A stretch of DNA of 64,000 nt, taken from Coriaria nepalensis. Taxonomy: Eukaryota > Streptophyta > Magnoliopsida > Cucurbitales > Coriariaceae. How positions within the stretch are numbered: position 1 is the stretch's first letter; every line of letters begins with the position of its first letter. The translations under genes were made by a program, and so were the position numbers. Under the pieces are notes generated by a model. The model was not told where the DNA came from and made no database searches. It saw only the letters and a program-made list of their open reading frames with translations. Below are positions 31,900 to 44,904 of the stretch, in pieces. Location of the stretch: the NCBI GenBank assembly GCA_027186245.1, contig CP114488.1, forward strand, positions 1,686,501-1,750,500, in the 5' to 3' direction.

Positions 31900-34800
31900 T
31901 TTTTTTAACAACCAACCAACCCACCAGTTTTATTGGAACAGGAGAGAAATATAAACTGATAAAAGGAATGAATGGCCAACCCATCGTTCTGTAAACATGC
32001 ATGAACAGTAGGAAGGAAACCTCGTCGTAGAAGAAACTAGACTGACTAGACGCAAGAGAGGCAAGGGCGTCGGCCACGAAATTATTTTCTTTGAAGACAT
32101 GCTTAATAGTGATAGTGAAAGAGCTAAAACTGAATTGTCTAACAATAAGCTCTTAATGTCCAATCCGAGCAGGTTTTGTCAATAACTTGCACCGGGGACA
32201 GAGAATCGCACTCAACCTGGAGAGGAGAGAAACCAGACCTAAGGGCAACTTGAAGGCCATAGAAGAGGTCCATCAGTTCCGCCTGGAAACTCGACGAGCA
32301 AGGAAGGATCCTACTAAAAGCAACCATCACGTTCCCAGCTTCATTCTGGACCACACCACCGCAGCTCACTTGGCCCATGGCATGACGAAAGGACCCATCA
32401 ACATTCAACTTATACCCGCCCATAGGAGGTTGTCGACCTAATATTACAGCTAAAGTCAATAAGAATCGAAAGGTCCAAAGAGCGAGGAGCCATTGCATTG
32501 ATCTGACAGGCGTTCAGCTCTCTAATCCATTTAAGCACACGATTAATAATATTCCCTGCATGTATGGCAACATCTTCATGCATTGATTTGTTTCTTGATA
32601 ACCAAATCTCCCAGCAAATAACCATGGGAATCAAGCTCACCACTCCCATTACAGAAGAAGAGACATGGGATTCTTCCCATGTAAGAAGCGATGGATGAGT
32701 GGTTGATGAACGAAATGCACTCTACAGATGGCGCCAAAGTGAGACCACACAGTCCTAGCAATATCACATCATCCATGAATAAATGGTGCAGGTTTTCCTC
32801 ACTTTTGGACGTACAGCAACGACATGCAGAAGGCAAAGCTATTCCTATCTTCTTAACATTACGATCCACAGCAATGGCATTTCTGAACAATTTCCATATA
32901 AAGATCTTGATTTTTAAAGGACAAGTTTGACGTCAGATCCTAGAAAACAAAGCTAGTTGCCCATTCGTATCAGAGATGGCGGACGAAGCAGATTTATGGA
33001 ATAAAGCCCATCTGTACTGGGGGTCCATATAAGCACATCGTTCTCACTAGATAAAAAAGGAATGGCTTGATCAATTTGTTCAATCAGATCGTACGGAAGG
33101 TGAGCTTTATGCCAGGCCCGAGTCATAACAGCGTCCTTCAAAGAAATCAAAGGGAAGTCAGAATCACCATTAGAGAGAATACCTATTCCTCAGTTATCAT
33201 GCCAGAAAGAAACCAAAGTTCCATCCCCAACACTCCACTGCGTTTTGTCCAGAAATTCTAGAAGAGCAGCATGATGTGTTTCCACATCTTGGAACAGTTT
33301 GTAGAGAGCTTCCAAAGAGTAGGAGGCAAATGGCAAGAATATCTAGCTTTCATAAAGCTGCACCACAGGGAGGACCCAGTAAGAATACGCCAAATCTTCT
33401 TCATGGTGAAAAACAATTGGACATCCTTCAAGCGTCTCAAACTTAAACCGCCCAAGTCCTTGCTTGTGCACATTTTGTTCCAAGAGACCCAGTGTCTCCT
33501 TCTACCGCCGTCACTAGAGCCCCAAAAGAAGCGAGCCATCAGGGATTCAAGATTCTCTAAGACCTTCTTAGGAACATAAGCCACGGAAATCAGATGGAGG
33601 GGGGACAGAAGAAAGCACGTTATGAAGGAGTACGAGCTTACCGCCAGCTGATGACATACTCGATTTCCAGCCGTCCGGTTTACCTGAAAATTTTGCAGCT
33701 AAATCATGGAAAAAAAAAATTTAATGTGGCCATACGAGAGAGGAACTCCTTGGTAGGTAAAAGGAAAAGAGCCTTGGCTAAAGGAAGTCCCCTTAGAGAT
33801 CATATGCTTCCTCGAAGGAGGGCAATTTCCACGCACGTAAAAATTACTCTTTGTGATATTAACCCGCTGTCCAGAGGCACGCTCATAGGAGGAGATAATT
33901 TGAATCATAGCCCTCACGGATTGAAGCCCCCCACTGGTGAAGATCAAGTTATCATCTGCGAAAAGCAAATGAGAAATAGTAGGACAACCAGACTTTAGTT
34001 TAATAAGGTTTTATACTTCCATTGCAAACAGCCTAAAAAATCCTTATACTCAACCATTCCTCGGCAAGAATAAAGAGCCTGGGAGAGATCAAGTCCCTTG
34101 CCTTAACCGACGAGAGCCTAAGAAATACCCCTTTGGAAAACAATCGAGAAGTGCACACCACTGTAACAGTTGGCAATGACTTTCCTAACAGCATTCTCAA
34201 AACCGAAAGCTTGAAGAACTCTATCAAGAAAATCTCATTCAATACGGTCTAAACCTTCATCATATCTAGCTTAAAAATAACATTTCCACCTTCCACTTTC
34301 TTGCCAAGAAATCTATTCATCTCCTGTGCTACTCCCACTGCTTCACTAATTGCTCGTCCTTGGACGAAACCATGTTGATTGTCCGAAATCAAGCAGGGCA
34401 GAAACTTGCTAATTCTGTTAGCTAGGGCTTTAGAGAAGAATTTATAGCAGACATTGCAGAGACTAATAGGCCGAAAATCCTTCAAAGAAGTCAGAACAAT
34501 TTTCTTTGGAATCAGCACTAACAAAGTAGCGGTTAACGCTCCTGGCAGTGTATTTCCTTGGAGGACATAATTGTCTGCCACCAAGAGGTCTTCATGGACA
34601 ACATCCCATCATGTTTGGAAGAAAGCCGAAGAAAAAGAGTCAATGCCCGGAGCACTATCAACGTCGATGCACCATACTACCTCCTTGATCTCATCCAAAG
34701 AAAACAAACGCAACAGCTCACTATTATCCTCGGTAATGAGAGTTAACAGAATAATATCAAACGTATTATGTTCATAAGACACCTGTTCAGAAGTGTACAA

Positions 34801-35270
34801 GTTATGGAAGTAATCAGTAGCCGCCTGGTGGAAGACCGCAGGATCAGAGAGACTATGACCATTTGCATCATTAACCTCCGAAAGATTGAGATTTTTATTT
34901 TTATCTTGTCAGAGGCATGGAAGAAATGAGTATTGATATCACCTTCTTGCAACCATCTTTCTCGACAGCGTTGTTTCCAGTAAATTTCTTCCTGCCATAA
35001 GCAATGATTATAGGAATCAGTCGCTTGTTGAAGCTCCTCTGCTAACTGTTCAGATCAGCAACCTTGTATGGCATTTTCACAACCTTCCACCTTTTCCCTC
35101 CATGTATGAATAGCCGTGAAGATTTTCCAAGAGTTTATGTTCCATTCCTTTAAGAAAACCCTCGTGTGTTGTAGATTGCGAACATCTTGTAGAAAACGGT
35201 TAATTTTCTGTCTCGTGAGTGGGCGAATATCTCTACCTATTATGATATCCGACTGATAATTCATCCGATA
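31900..35270 (-). mobile_element. Decayed 5'-truncated LINE (L1-type non-LTR retrotransposon)
   Basis: Fragments of one ORF2-like polyprotein read in order on the minus strand but in shifting frames. First comes a pre-RT segment with WLQEGDINTHFFHASDKIK (about 34870-34955), then RT with LLVLIPKK, DFRPISLCNVCYK and NQHGFVQGRAISEAV (34250-34580). Next come the RT catalytic FADD (about 33960), the post-RT segment ENLESLMARFFWGSSDGG (33260-33580) and a zf-RVT-like part. An RNase H-like C-terminus, GGYKLNVDGSFRHAMGQVSCGGVV, ends near 32140-32500. Endonuclease and ORF1 are missing and several stops and frameshifts separate the fragments, so it is not autonomous. A T-run on the plus strand at 31898-31906 could be the complement of the poly(A) tail. 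I could not define a target-site duplication. Confidence 0.85.
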
Positions 35271-35839
35271 TCCGTTACTTGCCCCTTTTAATTAAAAAAA
35301 TAAATTATAAACATAATTCTATCCAAAGGGACCTAAACCACCCCCTAAAGAAAAAGTGGACCGGGCCGATAAACATTCTATCCATGACGGATCAGATAAA
35401 ACGGTTATCCGCCCTTTAGTCTAAATAGCGGATAACAGATATCTACTTTTTATACAGCCTCATTTTAAAACAAGATAAGTTATTAGCAATCTTTTTTTTA
35501 AAAAAAATTTCCCTTCTTTAGGGCATATTTAGCTACTATTCTACGGAATCGAGAATGATAACGCTATTTTCATTCCATTATTTGATTACCAAAAAGGGGG
35601 CGAATTTAACAAAAAGAGAATGGCAAAGTGCATCTTGCTCTTAAGAGGGTATACCTGTTCAGCCGATTGAGAAATAGCCATTAGCATTCCATAATACAAC
35701 ACCAATGTCATACATGATTTTCCAGGCAGATTGCTATTGGTGATTTCTTTTCCACATTCCTAAGGATAAGAATTATACAATAATTAAGTACATTATAATA
35801 TTATACTACACAAATTCCGAAAGGAAGAGGCCTTCCTCC

Positions 35840-38800
35840 TTATTTTTCTTCACTCAATTCTTGACATTGATGAAGACGAACGTGATGTGGACATGGCCGA
35901 TATGGTTCACCTCTGCTCCAAAGAACCCTCAGATCACCTCTCTTCGTCCCAAGTGCCAGAAAAGTACCTACATCCATCAATGGAGGTGAAATTTTTGTAC
36001 TGAGAAATTTTTAAGATAATTAAAATAATCTCAAGTGTATTAACGAATCTGGTTTCCTATACTGTATTTGAAAAAAAAAAGAGCGAGAAATTTACCGAGT
36101 GTGAAAGGAACTATATAAAGAAGAGCCGGCTGCCCATGTCCATCCATTAAGTTTAATGCTACATAAGTAATAAGAAGACCTGCCATAGGTTTCGAAAGAT
36201 TACAAATATGCCATTCCGGGTAGAGGACACCAAAAAGGGAAAAGTAAAACCCGAACACCCTATGGCCAGAAAGTCTTACCTAATCCATATGCGAGCATAG
36301 CCCACAAGAAGTAGCCGGCTCGGAGAGTCTTACTTGCTAGCCAATCATATCTTCATAAAATAAATAAAACAAATGCAGGACAATGTCAAATGAGAATTTT
36401 GATACATTAAAGATGTGTTTTCTATTACGTAAATCTCGAACCTGAGGGAGAAAGCTATCAAAAGACCAGGCAAAAGGATGTCTCCAAATCCTATGATGCT
36501 GTAACCACCCCATGGATCAAACATGCGCGGAATCTTCAACAGCATTGGGATTCCATCCTGTCCGCTTTTATCACCACGAGCTACCTATATATTCAGAGAG
36601 AGATGTTTAGAAAAAAATAAAAATAAAACAATGTTGAGAATTTGGAAAGTTGTTTATGATTCAGAAGATTTATAAGATGGGATGTTAAGACAATGTTACT
36701 TACCACAATCATTACGCTTTCATGGAACAACTTCTTAGAGACAAACACCCAGAATATGTCATACAAGAAGGCGCAACTGAGGAGAACCGTTCCGACCTGA
36801 TGAAAAGTCATTATCAAGTCAAGTGAGAAAGATACTTTATCTTCTTATATATATATATATGTGTGTGTGTTTGTGTATAAAACTAAGTTGCTACCTTGAG
36901 ATTTGGTATACGAACGAGTTGAAGAACTGTGATTATCAATGCAATTCCCTAATTGAAACCCGCAAAAAAAAGGGGGGGGTTAGATTCTGGCTCATGTAGT
37001 GAACTTTGGTTTTCAATATTTAAGTGAATTTTAAGGAATATTTTTTTCTTACAAGGATGTCTTGACCGATCCAAGCAAAGGACACAGTCCTATTAACTGC
37101 CCAAACAATAGCAAATGCAACGCAAAAAGGAGAAACGGCTAAAGTGAGGTAAGAGATAGCACCAAAGAAAGGCACTTTAACATATGATTCTTCTCCGATT
37201 CGTTTTAGACATCTGCACGAATATACTCATATAAGAAAAAACAAAACTTCAAAGGGGGGAAAATAAAAAAATTTCAAAAAGCTATATATATATATATGCT
37301 ATTCATCTAGTAAGAATTCCTTGCCATAAATCATACCTTGACAATACAGCAACCAAGCAAGTTTGTAAGCCCTGAAAATTTTAAAAAACTATGAAGTTAA
37401 AATGAAATTGAGGAGAAAAGAAAATTATATAAGGAAAAAAAACGTATTCTTATTTGTAACAATTAGGATTGAGGTTGAAAGTATTTACCTCTATGCCACC
37501 TATGCAGAAAAGAATAACCAAGAGCTCGACGAACCAGTAGGACATTAGCTCGTAGATCAAAACCAAGAAGCAAGAAGCTATGAAAACAAAGAGAACAGCT
37601 GATGTGGTGGTGATGTCAACAACACCAGTAGAACCCATCTCATCACCGATATGAATATCATCCACAGCATCCTATAAATAAGACAGATTTTTTCAGCGAC
37701 AAATTCATCACCAGAACCCCCCCCCCCCTTTTTTTTTAATAGTGAATATTGAGAAAAAAAGGTGACCTTAAGGAGCTTGTTGTGTTCAATGGCTGCTTCC
37801 CGGGCAGTCCATGCAGACCAATAGGATGCACATAATATTGTACCAACAGCCATTAACCATAAAAATACTTCTGCTATGTCCACTACAGGTCTCCTGGGAG
37901 AGTATAGCTGCACAGAAACTGCGGAAAAAAGGGGTATAAAAGAGAGATAAGATCTGAAGATTAAGACATTTTTCAAGTACCAAGTTTTATGTTTAAAAAA
38001 AAAAAGGAGGGGAGGGGGGGGGGGGGGGGGGGGAAGAATAAACAGGGAGAGAGATACCAGATGCATTAGTCATTAGCATCTTCTCCAAGCTTGTCCCTGC
38101 ATCTTGTGGGAGCATAACAGCAGGAATGTGTATATCCAGATCAGTTTCATCCGGTTCACAAACCATCTTGTAAAGTTCTGCAACATGAAGAAGTTGATAT
38201 AAAGAAGAGTATTTAATGAACTTACTTTCTTTTTTTTTTCTTTTTCCTTTTGGACTTCGATCTCGTCTCAAAAAGATCCAAATAAGTCCTTCAATGATAC
38301 TTGACGGCATGGACATTTTGGGTCAAAATTACATCCACTAAGTTAAAGCAATGGTTAGATCCAAAACCTAGTTTTTTATACCATTAAGGTTGCATATCGA
38401 ACCTTTATGTAAAATTCAAATTTGGACCTACTACAAAAATCTAGTTCGTCGCAAACCTTGATCCAAAGGCAAAATCTAATTTCTCATAATCTAATCAAGC
38501 TATGGTTCCTTCAGACTCCAATTTACTCAAAACTACAATCCAAATGTTCCACCAAAATGCACACTCAGCCAACCAATCCTTTGTGTCGATTAAAATGGTA
38601 CTAAAAACTCTTGAAAACGTGCAGATAGAGTTACTTACGAGATAGTAACTTTAAGTTAAAACAGATTATACACTACAAAGAAGCGTTAAAACACATGAAA
38701 ACATGCAACACCCTGTATTATGTTAATATCGAACATCAAATATCGTATATAACCATTGAAACTTCCGCAGGCGACTTCAAGGGGCATACTTGAAAGTCAA

Positions 38801-40031
38801 GTCGGGGTCAGGACTATGACTTCCGTAGGCTATTATGTCCCCCTTTTTTTTTCTCTCAATTAAAGTCACCATTTAGTAAATCCTTAGTTTCCTACACTCC
38901 AACACATTCTTCACAATGCAACAAAGAAGCAAATTACTCAATTACCCTTCTGGTTATTGATGATGAGAACAGCAGAAGCACCCGCTGATTCTGCGATATT
39001 TGCCTTGGTTGTGAATTTGCAGTGACCCCTATCAACCATGATGACATCTCCAGAAAGCTAGACATACCCAAAAAATGAATAAATAAAAGACGATCCAATT
39101 AAAGAATGTTATCAATTAAAGAAAAAGGGGGAAAAAAAATTAATTACCTTGCTGCTAAGGGGACTACAACAATCACGAGGCTTGGAAAGGGTTAAATGTG
39201 TCTGGTTTGCATTTTTCTCCTTTGACACGATTGTGGTTCCGAATCGAGCACCTACACCTACAAATTCTCTATCTTCTATGCCATTAATCCAAGTTTGAAC
39301 TTTTACCTAACAACAAAAGATGTGCAAATAATTCAATGGATGAGATTAATCGTATTAAAGCTAAATCAAATAAAGAATATCATTTGACAGAGGCTTCATT
39401 TAAGCTAAACTAAACTAACCTAATTACAAGAAGGGGCTTCAAAGAGACACATTAAGGTAGAAAGTAAATGCTACTCAATTGACCCACTCTTTATGAAATT
39501 ATGACCCTGAAAACAAGACAGTTTTTCCTATAATTTATATATCCTCCTTTATAGCTCCTCCAAAACTAGACTAGACAAGCCAAGACATCTTTTCCATAGA
39601 AAATTCCTAATCTTAATAACAGTAAGTGCAGAAACCAGATACAGAATGCAGTAAGTTAATATTTATGAAGGGAAATGATACCAGCTTTCCTCAATTGTCT
39701 TGATGATAGAAAAAATAAACTAAAAAAATAGACAGAGCTAGACAATATCAAGTCATATTGTGCAATTTTGAATTCTTATTAGATCCATCATCTTTTCCCA
39801 ATAAATAAATTTTAACATCCAAATTAGAAACCCAGTAGCTAAATCTAGATTTTTTCTGTGTATTTTTTTTTTCTAACTTACCAGAACAAAATCGTTCTCA
39901 CATCCAGGCTTCTTTGGAGTTAATTCATCGTCGTGGACTATATCTCCAGCTGCGACAAAGCGAGGATGACAGACCAGTATACACACAGCTGATAAAACAA
40001 GTACAACCCGGTAAAGCTTCTTAAAATCCAT
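35840..40031 (-). CDS. SPPL2: Signal peptide peptidase-like intramembrane aspartyl protease with PA domain (SPPL2-type)
   Basis: A many-exon gene; I could chain all segments from the ATG at 40031 to a stop at 35840-35842. A signal peptide ([20 protein letters not shown]) is followed by a lumenal protease-associated domain containing [40 protein letters not shown] and [12 protein letters not shown]. About nine membrane helices follow. Catalytic motifs are present: YD in [15 protein letters not shown] in [12 protein letters not shown], and the PAL motif in [14 protein letters not shown]. The last exon reads [17 protein letters not shown] and a hydrophilic tail. These enzymes cleave type II membrane proteins in endosomal or vacuolar membranes. 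The position matches At1g63690 (SPPL2) by recall. Introns contain a long poly(C)/poly(T) run (about 37719-37738) and a poly(G) run (about 38003-38034). Confidence 0.92.
38003..38034. repeat. Poly(G)-rich homopolymer tract in an SPPL intron
   Basis: A purine run AGGAGGGGAGG leading into about 20 consecutive G on the plus strand (poly(C) in the transcript). The length call is likely unreliable in assembly. A poly(C)-poly(T) tract lies nearby at 37719-37738. Confidence 0.8.
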
Positions 40032-40059
40032 GGATTTGCTACTGTGAGCTTCCCACCAC

Positions 40060-42000
40060 CTAAATTTTAAGAACCCTTTTGGATCTTTTCCCTCTGCATA
40101 CCCGAGAGAGAGAGAGAGAGAGAAGTTCTTGCTTGCTCTTAGGTGAGAGAAAGTAGAAAAGTATTAAGAAGATTTGATAAGGGTTGGAAATAAAGAAGAA
40201 AATAAAAAAGCTTTTTAAATCCCACTTAAACTAGACACACTTTCTCTCTCTGTCCGAGGTAATAAAATTAATCTTGTCAGCAAAAAACCAAGAGAGCAGA
40301 AACGATGTCGTTATCTTCTGGATAGTCTCCTTTTCCATTCTAGCGGTTTTCTATCTATTTTCCACGACCATAAAAATGCCATGTCATATGTTTTCTCACA
40401 AAAAAAAAAAGAAAAAAATATATTATTATTAGTTTTTACTTGGACTGTTGTCGGAATTAAACATCAGTAACCGAATTTTCCAACTACCACTGATCCAAAC
40501 AGTTGACAACTGCGGGAAACATGGTTAACTACATATACGTATACACACATTACACTACTCAATCTTAACATATACAAGTTCACGTCAATGCATGATTTTC
40601 AAAGCTTTGAAATAAGATTCTTCACCAAATGCTTGACCTTGACTTATAAATTTCCATCATTTATATATATATATATAGTGCTCATCATCATCTAGTTAAG
40701 AGTTAAGAATTTGAAATTGTATAAGAATTAGAATCATATCTTGGAAAAAAAAGAGTTTGATCCTTCTTCTTTGGTGTTGTTCATCTCCCACTTACAAAAA
40801 GAGGGGTCAAATCGCAATAAGCGCAATTGTGGAAGAATAAAAACATAACAAATTTAAATCAAAGGCAGAAAGTCATTTCAGCAACAGAAGAGTGAGTGAG
40901 CATAAGAACAAATACAAAAGTGGGGTATTTTTCGAATTTGGTCACTAATAATAATATTTTTTTTGTGGTTTTTGCCCAGAAATCCTCGACATGTTAAACA
41001 GACCAACCATGTGGTAATGCTTCTCATACGTTGGCACAAAATACCCACATACGCATCTCAAAAATCTTATGGAGGGGACTGATGGGTCCCATACGGCAGG
41101 TCCCACTATCTGTCTATTACATGGATTAGTGTTATATACACCTTCTACAACCCATAGGCCAAAGTTAGGGAAGTCATAGAACAAGAAGTTAGAAACAAGA
41201 GAAGATTGCTAAGCTTTACCCAAATGAGGACAAGTTTTTTCACATGTTCAAAAATATACATCTTGCACAAGAGAATAAGTTACTGTGTACAAAATAGCTT
41301 ACAAAAATTTGGTAACTTCAGCTTTCTATTTAAGAGCCAAAGTTCCTCAGCTTTCCACTAAGGCCAATTGCTTTCATCATGTAGATGCAAATTTTCACAC
41401 TAACTTCAAACCTGCAAAAACAAAGAAAACTGGAAAAAAATTATGTATATTCACTATGAAAGAAACAAATAATCAGCTTTGGATAAAATCTCAGGTTGAT
41501 CAAGTAATTCCGTACCATTGACATCCATATAAGGGAGCTCGGGTCCATTTTCCATCATTTTTAAAGTACATTAATGCTTTCTACTGGACCAGTGAAATCC
41601 CCATATGTTCTTATGTCTCTTGGGTTAATCAGGGAAACAAACCCTTTCTTGAGAGCAATTGGCTTAATCCGGTTTATAGCTCCATATATGGGTATGTTTT
41701 CAACATCTTTCTACACTCCATTTCAGAAACTACATCAGTGACTCTCTGGTAACCTGCATCATTATGGAAATAAGAAGTATAACTATCCAACACACTATCT
41801 ATATAGACATTGAAATATCATGTAGAGGCGTCATTATGGAAATAAGAAGTATAACTATCCAACACGCTATCTATAGACATTGAAATATCATATAGAGGCA
41901 CATAAAATCTAAGATTTTAGATTTCAGTTTATTACCCAGATTCCAGTTTCTGTTGCATATGTTCTAAAAACTGAGGTACCAGTGATACATTCGAGTGTTA
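40060..42000. other. Promoter of SPPL gene and intergenic DNA up to the MurE 3' end
   Basis: A GA repeat near 40103-40122 and an A/T-rich leader lie upstream of the SPPL gene. A short minus ORF around 40945-41184 has no recognised domain. Between 41756 and 41898 a 72-bp direct duplication lies in or just beyond the 3' UTR of the MurE-like gene. No other gene is supported. Confidence 0.5.
41756..41898. repeat. Tandem duplication, 72-bp unit, two copies
   Basis: The stretch starting GCATCATTATGGAAATAAG is repeated immediately, with a few substitutions and a 2-bp loss in the second copy (CTATCTATATAGAC against CTATCTATAGAC). High identity suggests recent duplication. Confidence 0.85.
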
Positions 42001-42011
42001 AATACACTAAC

Positions 42012-44904
42012 TTACCGCCATGGAAATTCACTTGTGTCTATTCCAGCTTGGTGGAGTTCATCAACATATTGCAATGCTTCCCGGCACTCTTCGCGGTCAT
42101 CAAAGAACTCTTTTTTCTCACCTTCTATCTGATATGTTTCATGCCCTTTGCCAGCAACCACCTATATTAGAATATCACATGAGATTTTGACAAAGAATAA
42201 CCTATTTGCTCTTACCCTGAATAAAGGTATCTTCTATGAGAATGCGCCAACCATGAACTTTAATTTGCGATTTGAGAATCCTCTTTTCAATTAATTCAAG
42301 TGAATATATTCCTCAAGGTGAGTCTATGAGAGTTTTTGAATACTTACTACCATATCACCTTCCTCTCCCATGGCAACAGCAGCACGAACAGCTACTCGCC
42401 TAATATCATGCAGGAAAAGCCTGTGACCATTTGGAAGAGGTGGGTAGTAATCATTCTCTCCATGTTTTAAATAATCTTGCATTGTCCATCCCACTCCAGC
42501 CAACATATCATCCAAAATGTCCACTGATGATAGTGAAGAATACTATTATGCCTTAGAGTTTCAAGATCCAGACGAATTTACTTTTATTCTAAACGATGGC
42601 CAATATAGTTGGTTACGCATATATAATACAAAAATACATACATGGATCTTCGTTCTTTGGATTGTCTGAGGTCAGAAGTGTAACATCACTTTTATCTGCT
42701 GCAATTTTGGTCATCATGGGTCTTTTCCCTCTATCACTCTCACCAGTGCAGCCAAAAACTTCGCCAAAAGAATAAAAAGTTGTTATAAGAACGGGATAAT
42801 ATCAGAGCGTAACTAATGCATGCCCAATAATTAAAGATCCCAGAAGTCAGTAAGACAACCTTTTATTATATGTAAATATGAGATGCATGCAAGAATCCTT
42901 AAGACACACACATTTGATAAAAACAAAAACTCTGGATTGAATAGTAATTTAGAATACCACCTTAGATTAAAAACTGGTAAAGCAAACTGGCCCTAATAGT
43001 GAGGAAGAAGAAAAATGAATATGCTTACCAGTGATAATTCTCCTTGCCCCAAGCTCCCTTACAGAATCAAGCAATCTAGACAAGGCATCAGGAGTATGAG
43101 CATAATCCACAATCACACCAAAAGATTGTTCCTCATCTATCAACTCACACCTCCCCGGAACCGCATCAACCTCTTCAATCCCTCTAACAATGTCCTCCAA
43201 AGGGGCTCCAACTGCAATCCCGACCGCCACTGCTGCAAGAATATTGTAAATATTATGCCGTCCGAGCAATCCCGAAGATATCTCCAATATCCCATGAGGA
43301 GTATTAACCAAAACCTGAGTCTCAAACAAAGAAAGCTCAAACTTCAATGGGTGAACATCTGCTTCTTTATTCTCCATAGCATATGTCACAAGAGGCACAT
43401 CTAAGTTCCCTTGTTCAATGAAAAACGGAGCGTTTGGGTCATCAATGTTAACAACCTTTCTATGCCGCTTGGGGTCCACCATCCTTGAAAAAAGCTTCAA
43501 CTTAGTATCCCTATACTCTTCATTAGTCCCATGGGAATCTAAATGATCCCTAGTCAAGTTTGTGAAAACTGCTATATCAAAATCGACCTCATCGCACCGC
43601 CCCTGTGCCAGTCCGTGAGATGAAGCCTCCATTACAACCGCTTCCGTCCCATTATGGAGCATCTTAGCAGTTAGATTTTGAACCAAAACAGCATCTGGGG
43701 TTGTGTTTGGTGACTCCAATTTATTATCCCCGTGAATATAATATGCTACGGAACTTAACATTCCGGTTCTTGTTCCCATAGCTTCATACATTCCTTTTAC
43801 CAAATAAGCTGTTGTGGTTTTCCCGTTCGTACCGGTTATCCCAATAACGGCTATATTCTTTGATGGGTATCTATAAAAAGCGGCAGCTAAGGCGGGAAGA
43901 ACCGAATTGGTATCTTCAACAATAACTAAAGCTTTACACCCAAGAGTTTCCTCTATATCTATCTCTTTACTAGCTACAACAGCTATGGCTCCTCTCTTAT
44001 CAGCTTCTGTCAAATACAAATGCCCATCTGTTTTTCTTCCAAGACAACATACAAATAAGTCTCCAGAATTAACCAGTCTAGAATCGTGTTGGATTCCTGA
44101 AATTTCGACCTCTAGATCACCGTAAACAGAAATCGGAACAACTTTGCTCTCATCTAACAGCTCAGCTAAAGTGATTTTGAACTTGGGTTCTATAATTCTT
44201 GGTTTAACTTTTCCATAGCTATCAAAATCTAAATCAAATGACGAGTTTAAAGATGATGCGCTGTTTTGATTTTCCAATTCACTCACCTCCTTGTCCAAAT
44301 TCTCCGATTTGTCTTCTTCTTCACCTTCCTCGTCCTCGGAAATCACTGTAAGGCCCTGAAGCTCGTTAATCTCATCTAAATCAACGACCTCTTCAGGCTC
44401 TAACTCTTCGATTCCTTCTTCTACGTTTTCCTCAACCGGCTTCTCCTTTTTGGGGTTCGGTTTAAGAAGGCCCTGCTTTACGAACTCCTTGCGCTTTAAC
44501 GCGATAGCTTTGTCAATTTCGCCGAACAAATCATCCCCGGAGTTTTCTGAATCTAGAGAGTCTGGATTATCTGGAGCGTCTTCCACGTCAGCAATGGCGG
44601 CGAGGAAGGTGGACTGATGCTTCTTGAAATCCTCCTCTTGGAGCTTCCGAGCTCGAGCAGCTTGGTGGTAAATTTGCTGGAACTTGGACACTCCGTGGCC
44701 GGAATCTTCCGGAGCCTCAGGAGGGTCATCGTCGGCCGGGTCAGGGTAGAACTTACCGTCCGGTCCAATTGCTGAAGGAGCTGGAGGTCGCCGAGTCCGA
44801 GCTGCAAGAAAGAGGTGAGTCTGAATTCGAGGTTTAGGAGAGAGAAATTTCGGATGAGGAGATGGAAAGGAAGGAAGTGAAAGAGAGGTAAATGTGAACG
44901 CCAT
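42012..44904 (-). CDS. MURE: Plastid MurE-like protein (PAP11 / PDE316 homologue)
   Basis: Four exons: a long first exon 44904-43029 (625 codons), then three short ones reaching the stop at 42012-42014; about 770 residues. A Ser/Pro-rich chloroplast transit peptide comes first. A plant-specific acidic linker (about 90-215; [12 protein letters not shown]) precedes the Mur ligase core. The core has the ATP loop [15 protein letters not shown], the carbamylated-Lys region, and [24 protein letters not shown]. The C-terminal domain has [10 protein letters not shown] and [14 protein letters not shown], and ends SEFPWR-stop. Bacterial MurE adds meso-diaminopimelate to UDP-MurNAc-dipeptide. In Arabidopsis the homologue (At1g63680) is PAP11 of the plastid-encoded RNA polymerase and is needed for chloroplast development. 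Here the bacterial diaminopimelate motif DNPR reads DNPK, consistent with a non-enzymatic role. Context matches At1g63680. Confidence 0.93.

Noticed and set aside
40945..41184. A 79-codon minus ORF between the SPPL and MurE genes
   Set aside because: No domain, no credible leader or splice sites; most likely chance.
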